DNA from: Beta vulgaris subsp. vulgaris | Taxonomy: Eukaryota; Streptophyta; Magnoliopsida; Caryophyllales; Amaranthaceae | Assembly: GCF_026745355.1 (NCBI RefSeq) | Contig: NC_079202.1 | Location: 31,554,702-31,618,701 of the forward strand | Reading direction: 5' to 3' | Length of the DNA: 64,000 nt | Shown here: piece by piece, positions 37,345-49,156 of the stretch | How the letters are laid out: every line of letters begins with the position of its first letter | Numbering within the stretch: the stretch's first letter is position 1 | The notes under the pieces: generated by a model | Seen by the model: only the letters and a program-made list of their open reading frames with translations | Told to the model about the DNA's origin: nothing | Databases searched by the model: none | Position numbers and translations under genes: made by a program

Positions 37345-39409
37345 TTATGCAACCAAAAACGTCAACCAAGGTGCTTCAATTTTGACAAAGTTAATGACAT
37401 TTGTGTTAACTTTTCTCTATCTCAATGCTACATCAATACAGCATCATCTAAACCAATACAGCGTAGTCCTCTTTTGACTTCCAATTAACTTCCAGTACTT
37501 CTTTACGTCTCCAAGAAACAGAAATGAGGCATTAAGATTTGAGTACCCAGAAAACAATTCTGGTAAGATCACTATTCTATACTCATATGGCACTCCTTCA
37601 TATGCAACAAAAAAGAGGAAAAAAAAATAAGTTGCATAATGCCATAACAAGATTTCTTATTTCCCAACACAAACCTAGGCTCTTGTTATGTAGAACCTAG
37701 ATATCAGGGTACCATATGCGAGCTCCACTCTGGTCCTCAGAAACATAGGACAGTGTCCACTGTCCAGCTACATTGAAGTCCATTAGTATCTAAGTGGTTC
37801 CTAGCAGATCATCCTATCTATCTAGTATAGCTTGGCTAGACATTTATTCATAAAATGACGGAATCAATTGTTAGCAATTGCAACGAGCAAATGAACTCAA
37901 TAGTCATTGCCAAAGAGTACTTCGACATATAAATATTTCACAATCCTTGGCAATATTTCATATTTGATAGGGATGACATTGGGTAGTTACACGTTCACTG
38001 GTTTCGGTTTGCAAGTACCCAAAAAAAACATGAGAAAATAATACTCACTACGATGAAATTATTGCGAAAGTTTGAATTGAAGGCTAAATGTGTAAAGCAA
38101 CAACCTTGCCTTCAGTCGGTTTCAAGATGCGAACATCAACAATTGAGATCAAATCTGATAGATTGGGTTCAAGTAGTAGTTTATACTTTACAGTAAAAAT
38201 ATGTTCAAATCAATGTCATCCACATAAAATGTGAATCACAAACAGCGTAATTTCCACGATATGCAAAGATTGAGAATGATACAGCTCCAAAATGGTTAAT
38301 CATATCCTTTATACAAGTTTTATCAAGGCACGTCAGTCTCCAAGGTGGTAATTACCTCTCACATTAGGGGTTTGGAACTGAAATATAAAAAACTCAACCA
38401 CTTCCCAGTTCCCACTGTAACACCTACCTTTCCACATGCTACTGAATACTGATCAGAAATTTATACTAGAAACATACTAACAGCTTTTTCTTTATATTAC
38501 AAAGAAAAGAAAACCCCAAGAAAAAGAAATGAGTAGGCATATGGAAACTCTATACAAAGAAAATAAGTCCATAGCATCTCATTGAGTATTGAGGATAATT
38601 TTACTTAACAAAGAGAAGTGGTCATAGCTAAAGTTAAAACAATTTCCCTCCCTTCCAAAGAGAAAATAAATAGGATAATTCATGTTAGAAAAGAACAACC
38701 CAATTAGGTAATGCTTGTGCCACCCACACCTCAAACTTCAGAAGATATATGCCTGTGGAACCCCTATTCTTTTCAACCATACTATACCAATTATAGCCCA
38801 AAGCAGGGAACCCTACGACTGCATGGCACAAATATTACAGGTTATCTAAATACTCCCAGTCCCAACTAGCAAAAGGTAGTGAGTGGGGGTAGAGTATTTA
38901 GTCCTAATTTTAGTTATTGAGTAATCTCAAAATCATTTCCCATTTCCCAACTAATGCCTCTTTTTACCCTGTCCAATAACTAGAAAAAGAAGCAGAAAAC
39001 CTATAATCAAATCTCAAAATCATTTCCCATTTCCAACTAATGCCTCTTTTTACCCTGTCCAAGAACTAGAAAAAGAAGCAGACAACCTATAATCAATTCC
39101 ATCCCATCACCCAACCTCAACCTAATATAAATAATGTACAATATCCTCATGCAAGAAACAAGTCTGCCACATTTGTATTGGAACATATCATGGTTTCCAA
39201 GAAGTGGACAAATATCAAGCACTTAGCATGAAATAACCAAAATCCTTTACGCAACACGACTACTAAAATCTACAGATTATAAAAGAACTATAGTAGGGAA
39301 CCTATTACTTGTCCATCATCCTAAAATAAACGATAAACTGGGACAACATTAAGAAGGTCGATAGCGGATGCAGACAGTACCTACTATCTACACAGCAAGA
39401 CTTTCTCCT
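37345..39409. other. Non-coding stretch before the assembly gap
   Basis: No gene seen; the sequence is AT-rich, probably a CSN2 intron or promoter-distal DNA. It contains the tandem duplication listed at 38923-39096. Confidence 0.4.
38923..39096. repeat. Tandem duplication, 87-bp unit, two copies
   Basis: 'AATCTCAAAATCATTTCCCA' starts both copies at 38923 and 39010. They differ by only a few bases over the whole unit, so the duplication is recent. Confidence 0.9.
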
Positions 39410-40407
39410 NNNNNNNNNNNNNNNNNNNNNNNNNNNNNNNNNNNNNNNNNNNNNNNNNNNNNNNNNNNNNNNNNNNNNNNNNNNNNNNNNNNNNNNNNNN
39501 NNNNNNNNNNNNNNNNNNNNNNNNNNNNNNNNNNNNNNNNNNNNNNNNNNNNNNNNNNNNNNNNNNNNNNNNNNNNNNNNNNNNNNNNNNNNNNNNNNNN
39601 NNNNNNNNNNNNNNNNNNNNNNNNNNNNNNNNNNNNNNNNNNNNNNNNNNNNNNNNNNNNNNNNNNNNNNNNNNNNNNNNNNNNNNNNNNNNNNNNNNNN
39701 NNNNNNNNNNNNNNNNNNNNNNNNNNNNNNNNNNNNNNNNNNNNNNNNNNNNNNNNNNNNNNNNNNNNNNNNNNNNNNNNNNNNNNNNNNNNNNNNNNNN
39801 NNNNNNNNNNNNNNNNNNNNNNNNNNNNNNNNNNNNNNNNNNNNNNNNNNNNNNNNNNNNNNNNNNNNNNNNNNNNNNNNNNNNNNNNNNNNNNNNNNNN
39901 NNNNNNNNNNNNNNNNNNNNNNNNNNNNNNNNNNNNNNNNNNNNNNNNNNNNNNNNNNNNNNNNNNNNNNNNNNNNNNNNNNNNNNNNNNNNNNNNNNNN
40001 NNNNNNNNNNNNNNNNNNNNNNNNNNNNNNNNNNNNNNNNNNNNNNNNNNNNNNNNNNNNNNNNNNNNNNNNNNNNNNNNNNNNNNNNNNNNNNNNNNNN
40101 NNNNNNNNNNNNNNNNNNNNNNNNNNNNNNNNNNNNNNNNNNNNNNNNNNNNNNNNNNNNNNNNNNNNNNNNNNNNNNNNNNNNNNNNNNNNNNNNNNNN
40201 NNNNNNNNNNNNNNNNNNNNNNNNNNNNNNNNNNNNNNNNNNNNNNNNNNNNNNNNNNNNNNNNNNNNNNNNNNNNNNNNNNNNNNNNNNNNNNNNNNNN
40301 NNNNNNNNNNNNNNNNNNNNNNNNNNNNNNNNNNNNNNNNNNNNNNNNNNNNNNNNNNNNNNNNNNNNNNNNNNNNNNNNNNNNNNNNNNNNNNNNNNNN
40401 NNNNNNN
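39410..40407. other. Assembly gap (998 N)
   Basis: Unresolved bases. It may hide CSN2 exon 1 and its promoter. The long open frame spanning it is an artefact. Confidence 0.99.
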
Positions 40408-41020
40408 ATTCTTTTTTAAGCTACATCTTTATTTTTCCTCTCTTTTTTTTTACTTTTCTATATTTTTTCTGTTTTTTTAGTTGCAACAATTGATTTTTGG
40501 GTGAGTGCATTAAAATAGTCAAATGTTGCAACTAAAAATCGAGGTGGTATATGTACTAGTTTGCTACTTCCATAGTTCTATATCCATAGCTTGAAGTAAT
40601 ACTGCATAGCTTTGAAAGTTAAAGTCACTAAAACGACAGACGAATTCTGCCTTAGACACATATGATATAAACTTAAAAAATATGGCTCAGAATTTTTTTA
40701 TAGAATGTAAACGATTGTTTTATAATCTACTTGCAACAACTAGAAGAGGCAATCCTATTGTTGTATAAGAAGCAACAACGCTTCCCTTTAGCTATGCCTT
40801 GAATTCTACTATCATTTAAGCATGAAACACTATCAATTGACCACCTTTCCATCACCATGAAAATTACATTCCATTTCCACCATGCAGCAGTGAAGACTGC
40901 ACTCGTATATACATACCACTCATTATATTTGTACTTTATTAGGGGGATAAACTGACAACCAATAATTAGCTTGTTTGAAAGGAGAGCAAAATACCAACTT
41001 AGGTGTATCAATTGTCATGC
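40408..41020. repeat. Copy 1 of a direct repeat flanking the NAC gene, plus short hairpin
   Basis: 40620-41000 resembles 51310-51530 plus 52480-52550: shared 'AGAATTTTTTTATA', 'TTGCAACAACT', 'CCTTGAATTCTACTATCATT' and 'GATAAAC'. In 40473-40538, TTTTTAGTTGCAACA and TGTTGCAACTAAAAA form a 15-bp inverted repeat. No gene was seen. Confidence 0.65.
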
Positions 41021-41356
41021 AACAGAAGCAATCACTGTAAAAGGATCGGAATAGTTGGGAAATATTCAAGTACCTAAAGAAGCTAGCTATATCCGAGTGA
41101 TTATGTTGGAATTAAGTCGTATAGCTTCTCATTCGTTATGGCTTGGCCCTTTTATGGCGGATATTGGCGCGCAAACCTGTTTCTTCTATATTTTCAAAGA
41201 AAGAGAATTGATATATGATTTATTCGAAGCTGCTACTGGTATGAGAATGATGCGTAATTATTTTTGTATTGGAGGAGTAGCTGCCGATCTACCTTATGAA
41301 TGGACAGATAAATGTTTAGATTTTTGTGATTATTTTTAATAGGGTTTACCGAATAC
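41021..41356 (+). pseudogene. ndhH: Nuclear plastid DNA insertion: ndhH fragment
   Basis: The translation '[20 protein letters not shown]' followed by '[13 protein letters not shown]' and '[11 protein letters not shown]' matches the middle of chloroplast NdhH, the 49-kDa-type subunit of the NAD(P)H dehydrogenase complex. Homology continues upstream as 'EAITV' and breaks after '[10 protein letters not shown]', where a T-run has lost a base. About 110 of roughly 393 codons are present. Missense changes at normally invariant places and a stop before 'LGN' show it is a dead nuclear copy, not plastid DNA. Confidence 0.92.
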
Positions 41357-41409
41357 TAAATACTTTTTAGCACATACACTTAGTAACATTTTCTTGATTA
41401 TTGTAAGGC

Positions 41410-41645
41410 TCCAAATGAGTAAGTTCATATTAGTTTGAATAAGTTATAAAAATAAGTTCCAAACAATTTCAAGTAACGAGATAAAATACCAACTTATAAG
41501 CTATAAGAGTTACTCATATTCTCATACTATTGATATACGTAGGAGTAACTATAGAAACATGAAGTTGAGAGAATGGCGGTATATATGAGTGATTTTTCTA
41601 GCTTATAACTTATTCAAACTAATAGTTTGAAGTTACTATTGCCAA
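41410..41645. mobile_element. Fold-back MITE-like element
   Basis: ATTAGTTTGAATAAGTTATA at 41429-41448 is reproduced as the perfect reverse complement at 41604-41623. Looser inverted similarity extends outward ('AGTAAGTTCA' against 'AGTAACTTCA'). It is non-coding, about 235 bp. Confidence 0.65.
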
Positions 41646-41943
41646 CGTGTACCAACTTATACAGAAATCATGGTGGATGAAGAAAAATGAGGCCAACGTA
41701 AAGCTACAAAGAGTTGAGAAAGATTGGGGGAGAGTTTAAAGCTAAGAGTATGTTTCATCATATTTAATTATATGTAATGGTGCATCAGGCTAATTCATGG
41801 GGAAATTGCACTTGACTCAAAAATAATTACTGCTAATTAAACCAATCATACATTTTGATATCACTATCATTATTCTCTCATTATGTACATACATCAAACA
41901 AGATACCACTTCTTATGGGTGCTCTATTTTTGTACATTATACT

Positions 41944-41947
<4 letters not shown>

Positions 41948-42004
<57 letters not shown>
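41948..42004. repeat. (AT)n microsatellite
   Basis: About 28 uninterrupted AT units. Confidence 0.97.
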
Positions 42005-42007
<3 letters not shown>

Positions 42008-42210
42008 GCTTGCATAATTGCACCTTTAAAAATGTTATTTAATCAGTTTCTTCACATCCCTTTTATTTATTTATTTATATATATTTCTGCTTTAAAAATG
42101 CTAATAATCTATCTACTTTTTCAATATCTCTTTTTGCAATAGAATGAATTTTGTTTATATATCAATACAACTAACAGTTGCATAATTTTTCAAACCAGCT
42201 AAACAACATA

Positions 42211-42301
42211 CTTCCTCCGTTTCGTTTTAAATACAACAAAGAGGTATTATTTGTGAGATATAAAATATTCATTTGTTGCATTTAAAACGAAATGGAGGGA
42301 A
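42211..42301. mobile_element. Short Stowaway-type MITE (91 bp)
   Basis: CTTCCTCCGTTTCGTTTTAA at the left mirrors TTAAAACGAAATGGAGGGAA at the right, with TA flanks. ACAACAAA/TTTGTTGC continue the stem, so almost the whole element is a hairpin. Confidence 0.85.
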
Positions 42302-42602
42302 TATAAGATTTATGGCTATCAAAGTCATATATAAAGTTGCTTACTTGAAAAGATATCTAGGCACAAAACATAACACAAATACATACACAATGTTATTTCT
42401 TCTTAAAGATTTTGAATCAAACAAAAAACATGAAAAACCTAACGTGCTAAATAAAAAGAATTACATGAAACTATCAAAATAATTAAGAAACTACAAAATG
42501 ATATTATATGTTCCATCCAATATCACTACCAAAATTCCCCTAAAAAAAAATCACTACCAAATTTCATTCTACATATTTGTTTTACACTCTTAAGCTGCTT
42601 TG

Positions 42603-43703
42603 TTATTGAATGTCGAATCCTCCTGCGTGCTGATTTTGTTCGTATTCTCTGATCAAATCATCATGCTCTTCCTCAGTCATCAATAATGAATGTACAAATA
42701 ACTCGTCTTCTTTACGTACTTTACGGCATTGAACTTCATAATCAAATATTTGGTCTATACTCACGTTACTATAATTGACATCTTCCAAGTTGTTAAGAAT
42801 AATCTGATCACTTTGTTGTTGGTTCTTCCATGATAGTTCTTCATCTTGTTCAGCTATAACAACATAATAATCCGTCATCATATTCAAGTTACAACCATTC
42901 ACATTGCTACCAAAAAGAGTACTATCATCCGTGTTATTAACAATAATCTGATCACTTGTTTGTTGTTTCTTCCATGATAGTTCTTCCTCTTGTTCAGGAA
43001 TAACAACATAATCCGTCATCATATTCACGTTACTACCATTGACATCATTGCAACCAAAAATAGTACTATCTTTCGAGTTGTTAAGAATAATATGATCAAT
43101 TGATTGTTGGTTCTTCCATGATGGTCTTCATCTTGTTCATTAGCAACGACATAATCCATCATCATATTCATGTAACTACCATTGACATTGCTACCAAAGA
43201 TAGTACTGTCATCCGTGTTATTAACAATAATCTGATCACATGATTGTTCTTCATTCCACGATGGTTCTTCCACTTGGTGATCAGTAAAGACATAATCTGT
43301 CATCATATTCATGTCAATACCATTGACATTGCTACCAAAGATAGTACTATCTTTTGAGTTGTTAAGAATAATCTCATCACTTCCTTGTTGGCTCATCCAC
43401 GAAGACCATGATGGTTGTTCCTCTTGTTCACCAGTAACAATGACATAATCCGCCATCATATTCATGTAACTACCATTGACATTGCTACCAACAATAGTAC
43501 TATCTTCGGAGTTATTAACAACAATCTGATCACTTGATTGTTGCTCATTCCACGATGGTTCTTCCACTTGGTGATCAGTAAAGACATAATCTGTCATCAT
43601 ATTCATGTCACTACCATTGACATTGCTACCAAAGATAGTACTATCTTCCGAGTTGTTAAGAATAATCTCATCACTTCCTTGTTGGCTCATCCACGAAGAC
43701 CAT
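42603..43703 (-). pseudogene. NAC-like gene, 3' part: tandem-repeat C-terminal tail
   Basis: This continues the frame of the NAC-domain segment at 49499-50280 across the copia insertion (shared target bases ACCAT). It encodes seven of eight tail repeats of about 40 residues with consensus like 'SDQIIVNNSEDSTIFGSNVN', then '..MNMMTDYV' and 'EQ.EE.SW'. The unique end is 'ADELF'-like, 'FVHSLLMTEEEHDDLIREYE', closing at a TAA at 42603-42607. A 1-base deletion near 43122 shifts the frame inside repeat 5, and the reading resumes in repeat 6. The tail is acidic and Asn/Ser-rich. I know no named domain for the repeat. Confidence 0.85.
42690..43690 (-). repeat. Coding minisatellite of the NAC tail, about 120-bp units
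   Basis: Seven units lie here and one at 49510-49630. Units differ in two alternating types: those ending 'TDHQVEEPSWNEQQ' and those ending 'TGEQEEQPSWSSW'. Two neighbouring units at about 43400-43690 and two at about 43130-43400 form a near-identical pair, a recent higher-order duplication. Confidence 0.9.
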
Positions 43704-44042
43704 TGAAGACATAGCTATAGCTACTATTCTCTTAATGTTTGCACTAAATGATCAGATCTTTTCATTCATTTTCTTGTGTCCCATTACAACCTAAGACTCA
43801 TGTCTTTTATAGGCAATAAAACATAAACCTAGCTGAGAAACGCAGCCATTCACAGAGTGATACTTAATTACATAAGCAAACAAAATAAACGGGACCACAG
43901 TAATCATATGGTACAAACACCTATAATGATTTACTGTCAACTGATCATTGTGCAGAGATGCAGAGGTAGTGGTAGAGCACCCTTCTGCCTTAGACACTAT
44001 GTGGACTGGGCCTTGTCCATGTAATACCATAGTGTCACAATA
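43704..44042 (-). repeat. 3' LTR of the copia element
   Basis: 339 bp. In element orientation it runs from TATTGTGACACTATGG to GCTATGTCTTCA. The 5' terminus is TA, not the usual TG, in both LTRs. Confidence 0.95.
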
Positions 44043-44057
44043 CTCCCCCTCAAGAGG
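44043..44057 (-). other. Copia polypurine tract
   Basis: The minus strand reads CCTCTTGAGGGGGAG directly before the 3' LTR, the expected place for the plus-strand primer. Confidence 0.8.
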
Positions 44058-45721
44058 TGAGTGAATGAGGAGAATGAACTCCCATCTTGGACAATAAGTG
44101 CCTGTGCTGCTCAGTAGAGAGAATTTTAGTAAGGACATCTGCAAGTTGCTGAGAGGTAGAAGGCAGGAGTGATAACACCTTCTTCAGCCTTGTCTCTAAT
44201 AAAATGACAGTCAATTTCAACATGTTTAGTTCTATCATGGTGCACAGGATTAGCTGTAATAGCTAGAGCAGCTTGGTTGTCACAAAAAATAGGTGTGGAG
44301 CTGAGGTTGTTCAGGCCCAGTTCTTTAAGCAATTGTTTGACCCACATCACTTCACACACTGTCATGGCCATAGATCTATACTTAGCTTCAGTAGTGGACC
44401 TAGCTACCACAGATTGCTTTTTGGACTTCCATGCAATTGGAGACTTCCCTAACATGATACAAAACCCAGTAGTAGACCTCCTTGTATTAGGGCATCCTGC
44501 CCAGTCACTGTCACAATAAGCCTGAAGTCTAGCAGCTGTTTGAGTAGCTAGAAGAATGCCTTGAGTAGGGGACCCTGCCAAGTACCTTAGAACTCTCTTG
44601 GCTGCCTGAAAATGAACAGAGGTAGGACTTTGCATAAACTGACTTAGCACATGAACTGTGTAAGTAATGTCAGGTCTAGTGATAGTTAAGTAAATTAACT
44701 TTCCAACTAGCCTTTGATATGGCTCAGGGTGAGGCAGAGGTGTTCCTGAAGTGTTGAGAAGCTTAACATGTGTATCCATAGGCAGCTTCAAAGGTCTGCA
44801 TTTGAGCATATCATATTACTTTAAGAGATCAGTCACATACTTCTTTTGAGACAAAAAGAATCCATCAGCACTTCTATCCACCTCTATCCCTAAGAAATAG
44901 CTGAGTTCACCCATGTCTTTCATCTTGAACTCTTTGCTTAGTACTTGTTTAGCTGCAAGAATTGCTGCCATGCTATTTCCAGTCAATATGAGGTCATCAA
45001 CATAGGCCAGAATAGTTGTGAAACTCCCCTCAGTAGCTTTAGTAAATAGTGAGTAATCACTCTTTGATTGACTGAAGCCATTTTCTTTCAAAACTTAGCT
45101 TAGTTTTGCAAACCATTGCCTAGGTGCTTGCTTGAGTCCATATAAGGACTTCAAGAGCTTTCACACCTTGGTTGGTTCATGCTTATACTGAGGTTGCTCC
45201 CCCTGAGTCTGAACATCAAATCTAAAGCCTTTCCCTTCATACCTAGGTGGTAGTTTCATGTAGACATCTTCTTCAAGCTTTCCATGTAGGAAAGCTTTTT
45301 TTACATCCATCTGGTGAGCATACTAGCCTTGAATAGATGCTACTGCAAGTAGAGATCTCACAGTTGTCAACTTTGCCACAGGTGCAAAAGTTTCATAGTA
45401 GTCAACCCCATATTGTTGCCTGTTCCCATGAATTACAAGCCTAGACTTGTATCTTTTGCTCTTTCTCTGAGGATCAAACTTGGTTGTGTATAACCATTTG
45501 CATCCTATTGCATGTTTACCAGGTGGTAGATCCATTATCTCCCATGTATTGTTTTCCTCCAGTGCCTCTAATTCCTCATTCATAGCTTGTAGCCATTCAC
45601 CATGTTGAGCAGCTTCTTTAAAGCTTTTTGGGTCACAACCATCAGTCACACTGCTCATAAGACAAGTGAATCTTGAATTAACCTGAGCTTGACTCACCTT
45701 CTGAACACACCCAGCTGCCAC
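44058..45721 (-). pseudogene. Copia reverse transcriptase and RNase H, interrupted by stops
   Basis: Minus-strand order: 'GDCDPKSF'-like linker, 'EEWLQAMNEELEAL'-type RT start ('WLQAMNEELEALEENNTWEI'), 'GCKWLYTTKFD', 'YYETFAPVAKLTTVRSLLA', '[14 protein letters not shown]', 'SLYGLKQAPRQW', the catalytic 'YVDD' in 'LAYVDDLILTG', 'YFLGIEVDRS', 'RYLAGSPTQG', then RNase H with 'YCDSDWAGCPNTRRSTTGF', 'SRSTTEAKYR'-like and 'FCDNQAALAI'. Stops lie at 45323-45325 (TAG where Trp is expected), near 45168, at 45095-45097 and at 44816-44818. The catalytic motifs survive, so inactivation is by nonsense changes. Confidence 0.95.
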
Positions 45722-47110
45722 CTAATAATCTGAGTGCCAAGTAGGTGGCTTGGTGACTCTACTTGATCTTCTTGGAGATGTGATCACAGGTGAAGCCTCT
45801 CCTGTTGCAGGATCCTCTGTTGCATGTTCTGCTGCATACTCTCCTTATCCACTAGGCTCATTATCTTCTTCCCACTGAAGTGAGGTGTGTTGCTGATTGG
45901 GCTCACTAACATCTCTGGAAGATGTTTCAACTGAGTGAATGACATGATACGGATATATTGCTTCATAAAATTTTACATCCCTTGATACAAAAGATACCCC
46001 AGTTAACAAATTATGTAGCTTGTACCCCTTCTGAGTCATAGAGTACCCTAGGAACACACATGGAACACCTCTTGCTTGAAACTTATCCTGCCTTCTTTCT
46101 GGATTATAAGCAAATGCAAGACATCCAAAGGACTTAAGTTGCTTGTAGTCTGGTGTCTTGTTATGTAGAGCTTCATATGGGCTCTTGCCCTCAAGAATAG
46201 GACTAGAAAGCCTATTGGTGATGTGAGTTGCAGTCATCACACAATCACGCCAAAACTGCAAAGACAAACCTGCATGGAACCTTAAAGCCCTGGCCATCTC
46301 CAGAATATTCCTATGTTTTCTTTCAGCTCGACCATTTTGTTGTGGTCTTTCCACACAAGATGTTTGATGAATGATACCCATCTTATCAAACAGTGGCTTA
46401 CACTTTTTATCTTCAAATTCCAGAGCATTGTCTGATCTGATGATTTTCACCTTCCTTTCATACTGTGTTTCAGCCATGTTCACAAACTTCAGTATTGCTT
46501 CAAAGGCTTCAGATTTATATTGAAGTAGGTGAACCGAGGTGACCCTTGTGTTATCATCAATAAGAGTCAGGAAATATCTATATTTCCCTTTATAGTTTAC
46601 CTTGTATGGACCCCAGGTGTCAATATGAATCAAGTCAAATGGGTACTTTGCCCTTGATTCACTCTTAGTGTATGGAAGTTTTGTAAACTTTGCAAGAGGA
46701 CATGATAGGCAAACATCTTGACACTCACCCTTCACCTTAATATCCTTGATCATGGCCAATTTTTTCATAGGAGCATGACCAAGTCTGTGGTGCCATAAGG
46801 TTTCCTTACTCATTTTCTGAACACCTTTTATCACACTAGGAACCTCATTCTGAACATCAACCTTACAAGCAATCTTCCTTCCTTGACTACTACTCAGTTT
46901 AAAGGCATGATGTTTAAGCTTACTCAGACTACTTTCAACTGTCTCATTTAGAAGATAATACAAGCCATACTCCTCCTTGCCTATTCCTTTCACTTCACCA
47001 CTTTTCTTATCTTGTATAATGCAATATTTGTCACAGAACACAGTTTTACAATCCATATCTTGGGACAATTTATTAATAGAATATAAATTATACTTAAATG
47101 AAGGGATATA
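45722..47110 (-). pseudogene. Copia GAG-pre-integrase and integrase region
   Basis: The frame resumes left of the nested hAT element with 'FKYNLYSINKLSQDMDCKTV'. The pre-integrase zinc site includes 'WHHRLGHAPMKKL' and the later 'CLSCPLAKF'. The integrase core has its D-D-E residues visible: Asp in 'IHIDTWGPY', Asp in 'IIRSDNALEF' and Glu in 'NGRAERKHRNILEM'. The C-terminal 'GCLAFAYNPERRQDKF' and 'RGVPCVFLGYS' follow. Stops at 45845-45847 and 45722-45724 separate it from RT; the frame is otherwise open for about 425 codons, so decay is slight. Confidence 0.95.
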
Positions 47111-47735
47111 TAGACCTAGCAAAGTTAGTCCTGATCCGAAAATCCGGTCCGAAATATCCGATCCGTGGTCCGATCTGGGTCCGAACGAGACGGTCCGAAC
47201 CTTGATCCGAATCCGAAACGGCCCCGATCCGATCCGAATCCCGATCCGAATTAATCATGATCCAAAACTCATCCGAAATCCGAATGATCCGATATAATCT
47301 TACCCGATCCGAAACCGATCCAACCCGATCTAAAACTGATTCGACCCGAAGGTAAACCGATCCGAAATTATTGGTTTCGATCAGGCTTTGATCTGAAATA
47401 CCCGAAACTTACCCTTTTTTTATATAAAAAAAATATCATTGACATAAGTATTCCATTCATTCCACCATAGTCCGGTTCCGATCCGAAATAATAGTCCGAA
47501 CGATGACCCAATCCGAAACGATCCGATCCCGGTCCGAATGTAACTTGATCCGAAAACGGTCCGATTTGAATTGGTCCGGTCCTATTCCGATCCGAAATAA
47601 TAGTCCGAACGATGACCCAATCCGAAACGGTCCGATCCGGTCCGATCCCAGTCCGAATGTAACTTGATCCGAAAACGGTCCGATCTGAATTGGTCCGGTC
47701 CGAATCCGATCCGATTGGTCCGATTGCCAGGTCTA
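47111..47735. mobile_element. hAT-type MITE nested in the copia pol
   Basis: It begins TAGACCTAGCAA and ends TTGCCAGGTCTA, a 12-bp inverted repeat with one mismatch. The 8-bp target duplication GGGATATA is present on both sides (47103-47110 and 47736-47743). An 8-bp duplication is diagnostic for hAT elements. The interior is made of reiterated GATCCGAA/GGTCCGAT words, including a direct repeat of about 125 bp (about 47466-47590 and 47591-47710). No transposase is encoded. Removing it restores the copia frame across 'LYIPSFKYN'. Confidence 0.9.
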
Positions 47736-47743
47736 GGGATATA

Positions 47744-48287
47744 CAAGACATTTTTCAGTTTTCTATTGTTCTTAAGTAACATCACCTAGATTGGAGATTT
47801 TTGAGGCTTCTCCCGTAGGCAAGTTGATCAAGGGATTTCCCTTACATACAGACACATTACTCAAAATGTTAATTTTTCCTGTCATATGATCAGATGCTCC
47901 TGAATCCAAGATCCAGTCATCATTTGTTTTCATAGTATCAACAAAATGACAGTACACCATACCTGAGTAACTCACATCCATTTCATCATCTATTTCTCCA
48001 CCTTTAGATGGTGTTGGAAGATGCCTGAGGAGTTGCTCCAGTTGTTGGGCTGTGATAGTGGCTTCACCACTTGCAGCAGAGTTGTTGTCACCACTCTGTT
48101 GCCCTTGAACATTGGCAGCAACCCTTGTTCCACTTTGCTTTCCTTTGTTCCACTTCTGGTCAGAGGAACTTCCTCTCCCTTTTCCTTTATACTGAGATGT
48201 GAACTGATTCTTCCCTTTCCACCTGGAAATCCTATAACAAACCAGCATTTCTCTCTTGTGTGTCCATTTTTTCCATACACACTGCAT
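47744..48287 (-). pseudogene. Copia protease region
   Basis: In the frame after a 1-base shift near 48223 the minus strand encodes a basic linker ('KGKGRGSSSDQKWNKGKQSG'), a Gln-rich 'TITAQQLEQLLRHLPTPSKG', and the pepsin-like protease active site 'DWILDSGASDHMTG' near 47880-47915, with the catalytic Asp and Ser intact. The protease then continues toward 'LGDV.LLKNNRKLKNVLYIP', where the hAT element interrupts it. Confidence 0.9.
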
Positions 48288-49036
48288 TGATTTCCAGTTT
48301 GTTCACCAGTAGGTGTTCCTTTAATGTACATAGCAAGAGTCTCCCTTTCTTCTTTTACTTTACACAAGATCTCTCTCCGAGCTTCCTCTTGTTCAAGGTA
48401 GCTACAAGTTGTCTCTACTGATGGGAGAGGTGTCATCATGAGTATTTTACTCCTCTGAGTTCCATATGCCTCATCTAGGCCATTTGGGAACAAAAATAGC
48501 TTATGTTCTTCCTTCTGCATAGTGAGAGCTTCCACAAATGCAGTTACTTCTGCTGTGACAGAAGTGATTGGTGGAAGTGAGTTCAGTGACTCAAGTTCTT
48601 TCCAGTAGCACCTCGTTGTGGTATAATACTCACTCACAGCTTTTCCTTGTTGCCTTGCTTCATACAAATCCTTATTGAGTTTGTACTTTCTTGAGCCATT
48701 TGTTAGAGTAAATCTTTGCTCAAGTTGTCTCCATATCTGTCCAGCATCACTTACAAACATGACAGACTTCTTAATGGAGTATGATACAGAATTTAGAATC
48801 CATGATATTATCATGTTGTTACAAGTATCCCATGCCTCAGCCTTAACTGTGTCCCTGGATTCTCTCTTTACAACCCCTGTAACAAACCCAAGCTTTCTCT
48901 TTGCTGCTAGAGCAATTTCCATTGATCTTCTCCAAGGTCTGTAGTTTGCAGATCCTTGTAACTTCTCAGCAATAATGAAGTTCGTTCCATCAGAGGGATG
49001 TAAATATAGAGGACTGGTCACCTCTATGGTGGTCAT
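48224..49036 (-). CDS. Copia gag (UBN2/Retrotran_gag type)
   Basis: The start is 'MTTIEVTSPLYLHPSDGTNF', about 110 bases after the primer-binding site. The capsid-type domain includes 'NYRPWRRSMEIALAAKRKLG', 'CNNMIISWILNS', 'IWRQLEQRFTLTNGSRKYKL' and 'GLDEAYGTQRSKILMM'. A zinc knuckle follows as 'CSVYGKNGHTREKC', where the second Cys of CX2CX4HX4C is Tyr. Such a change should abolish zinc binding. The frame shifts near 48223 within 'GFP', so Gag and Pol are no longer continuous. Confidence 0.93.
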
Positions 49037-49144
49037 TTCCTTTTTCTTCTTTCTAGCTATTTTTATTGAAAGATGGTATTTTTGTGGTTTGTATTGTTAT
49101 ACTGATTCTCCAAGAAATAATGCAAATAATGTTTCGTAACCCTA

Positions 49145-49156
49145 GCTCTGATACCA
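49145..49156 (-). other. Copia primer-binding site, tRNA-Met type
   Basis: TGGTATCAGAGC on the minus strand, immediately adjoining the 5' LTR end CTTCA. Confidence 0.9.

Noticed and set aside
39368..40480. A 370-codon open frame
   Set aside because: It consists almost wholly of the N gap; not a gene.
41021..41356. A true plastid contig
   Set aside because: The fragment is short, mutated and flanked by nuclear repeats and MITEs.
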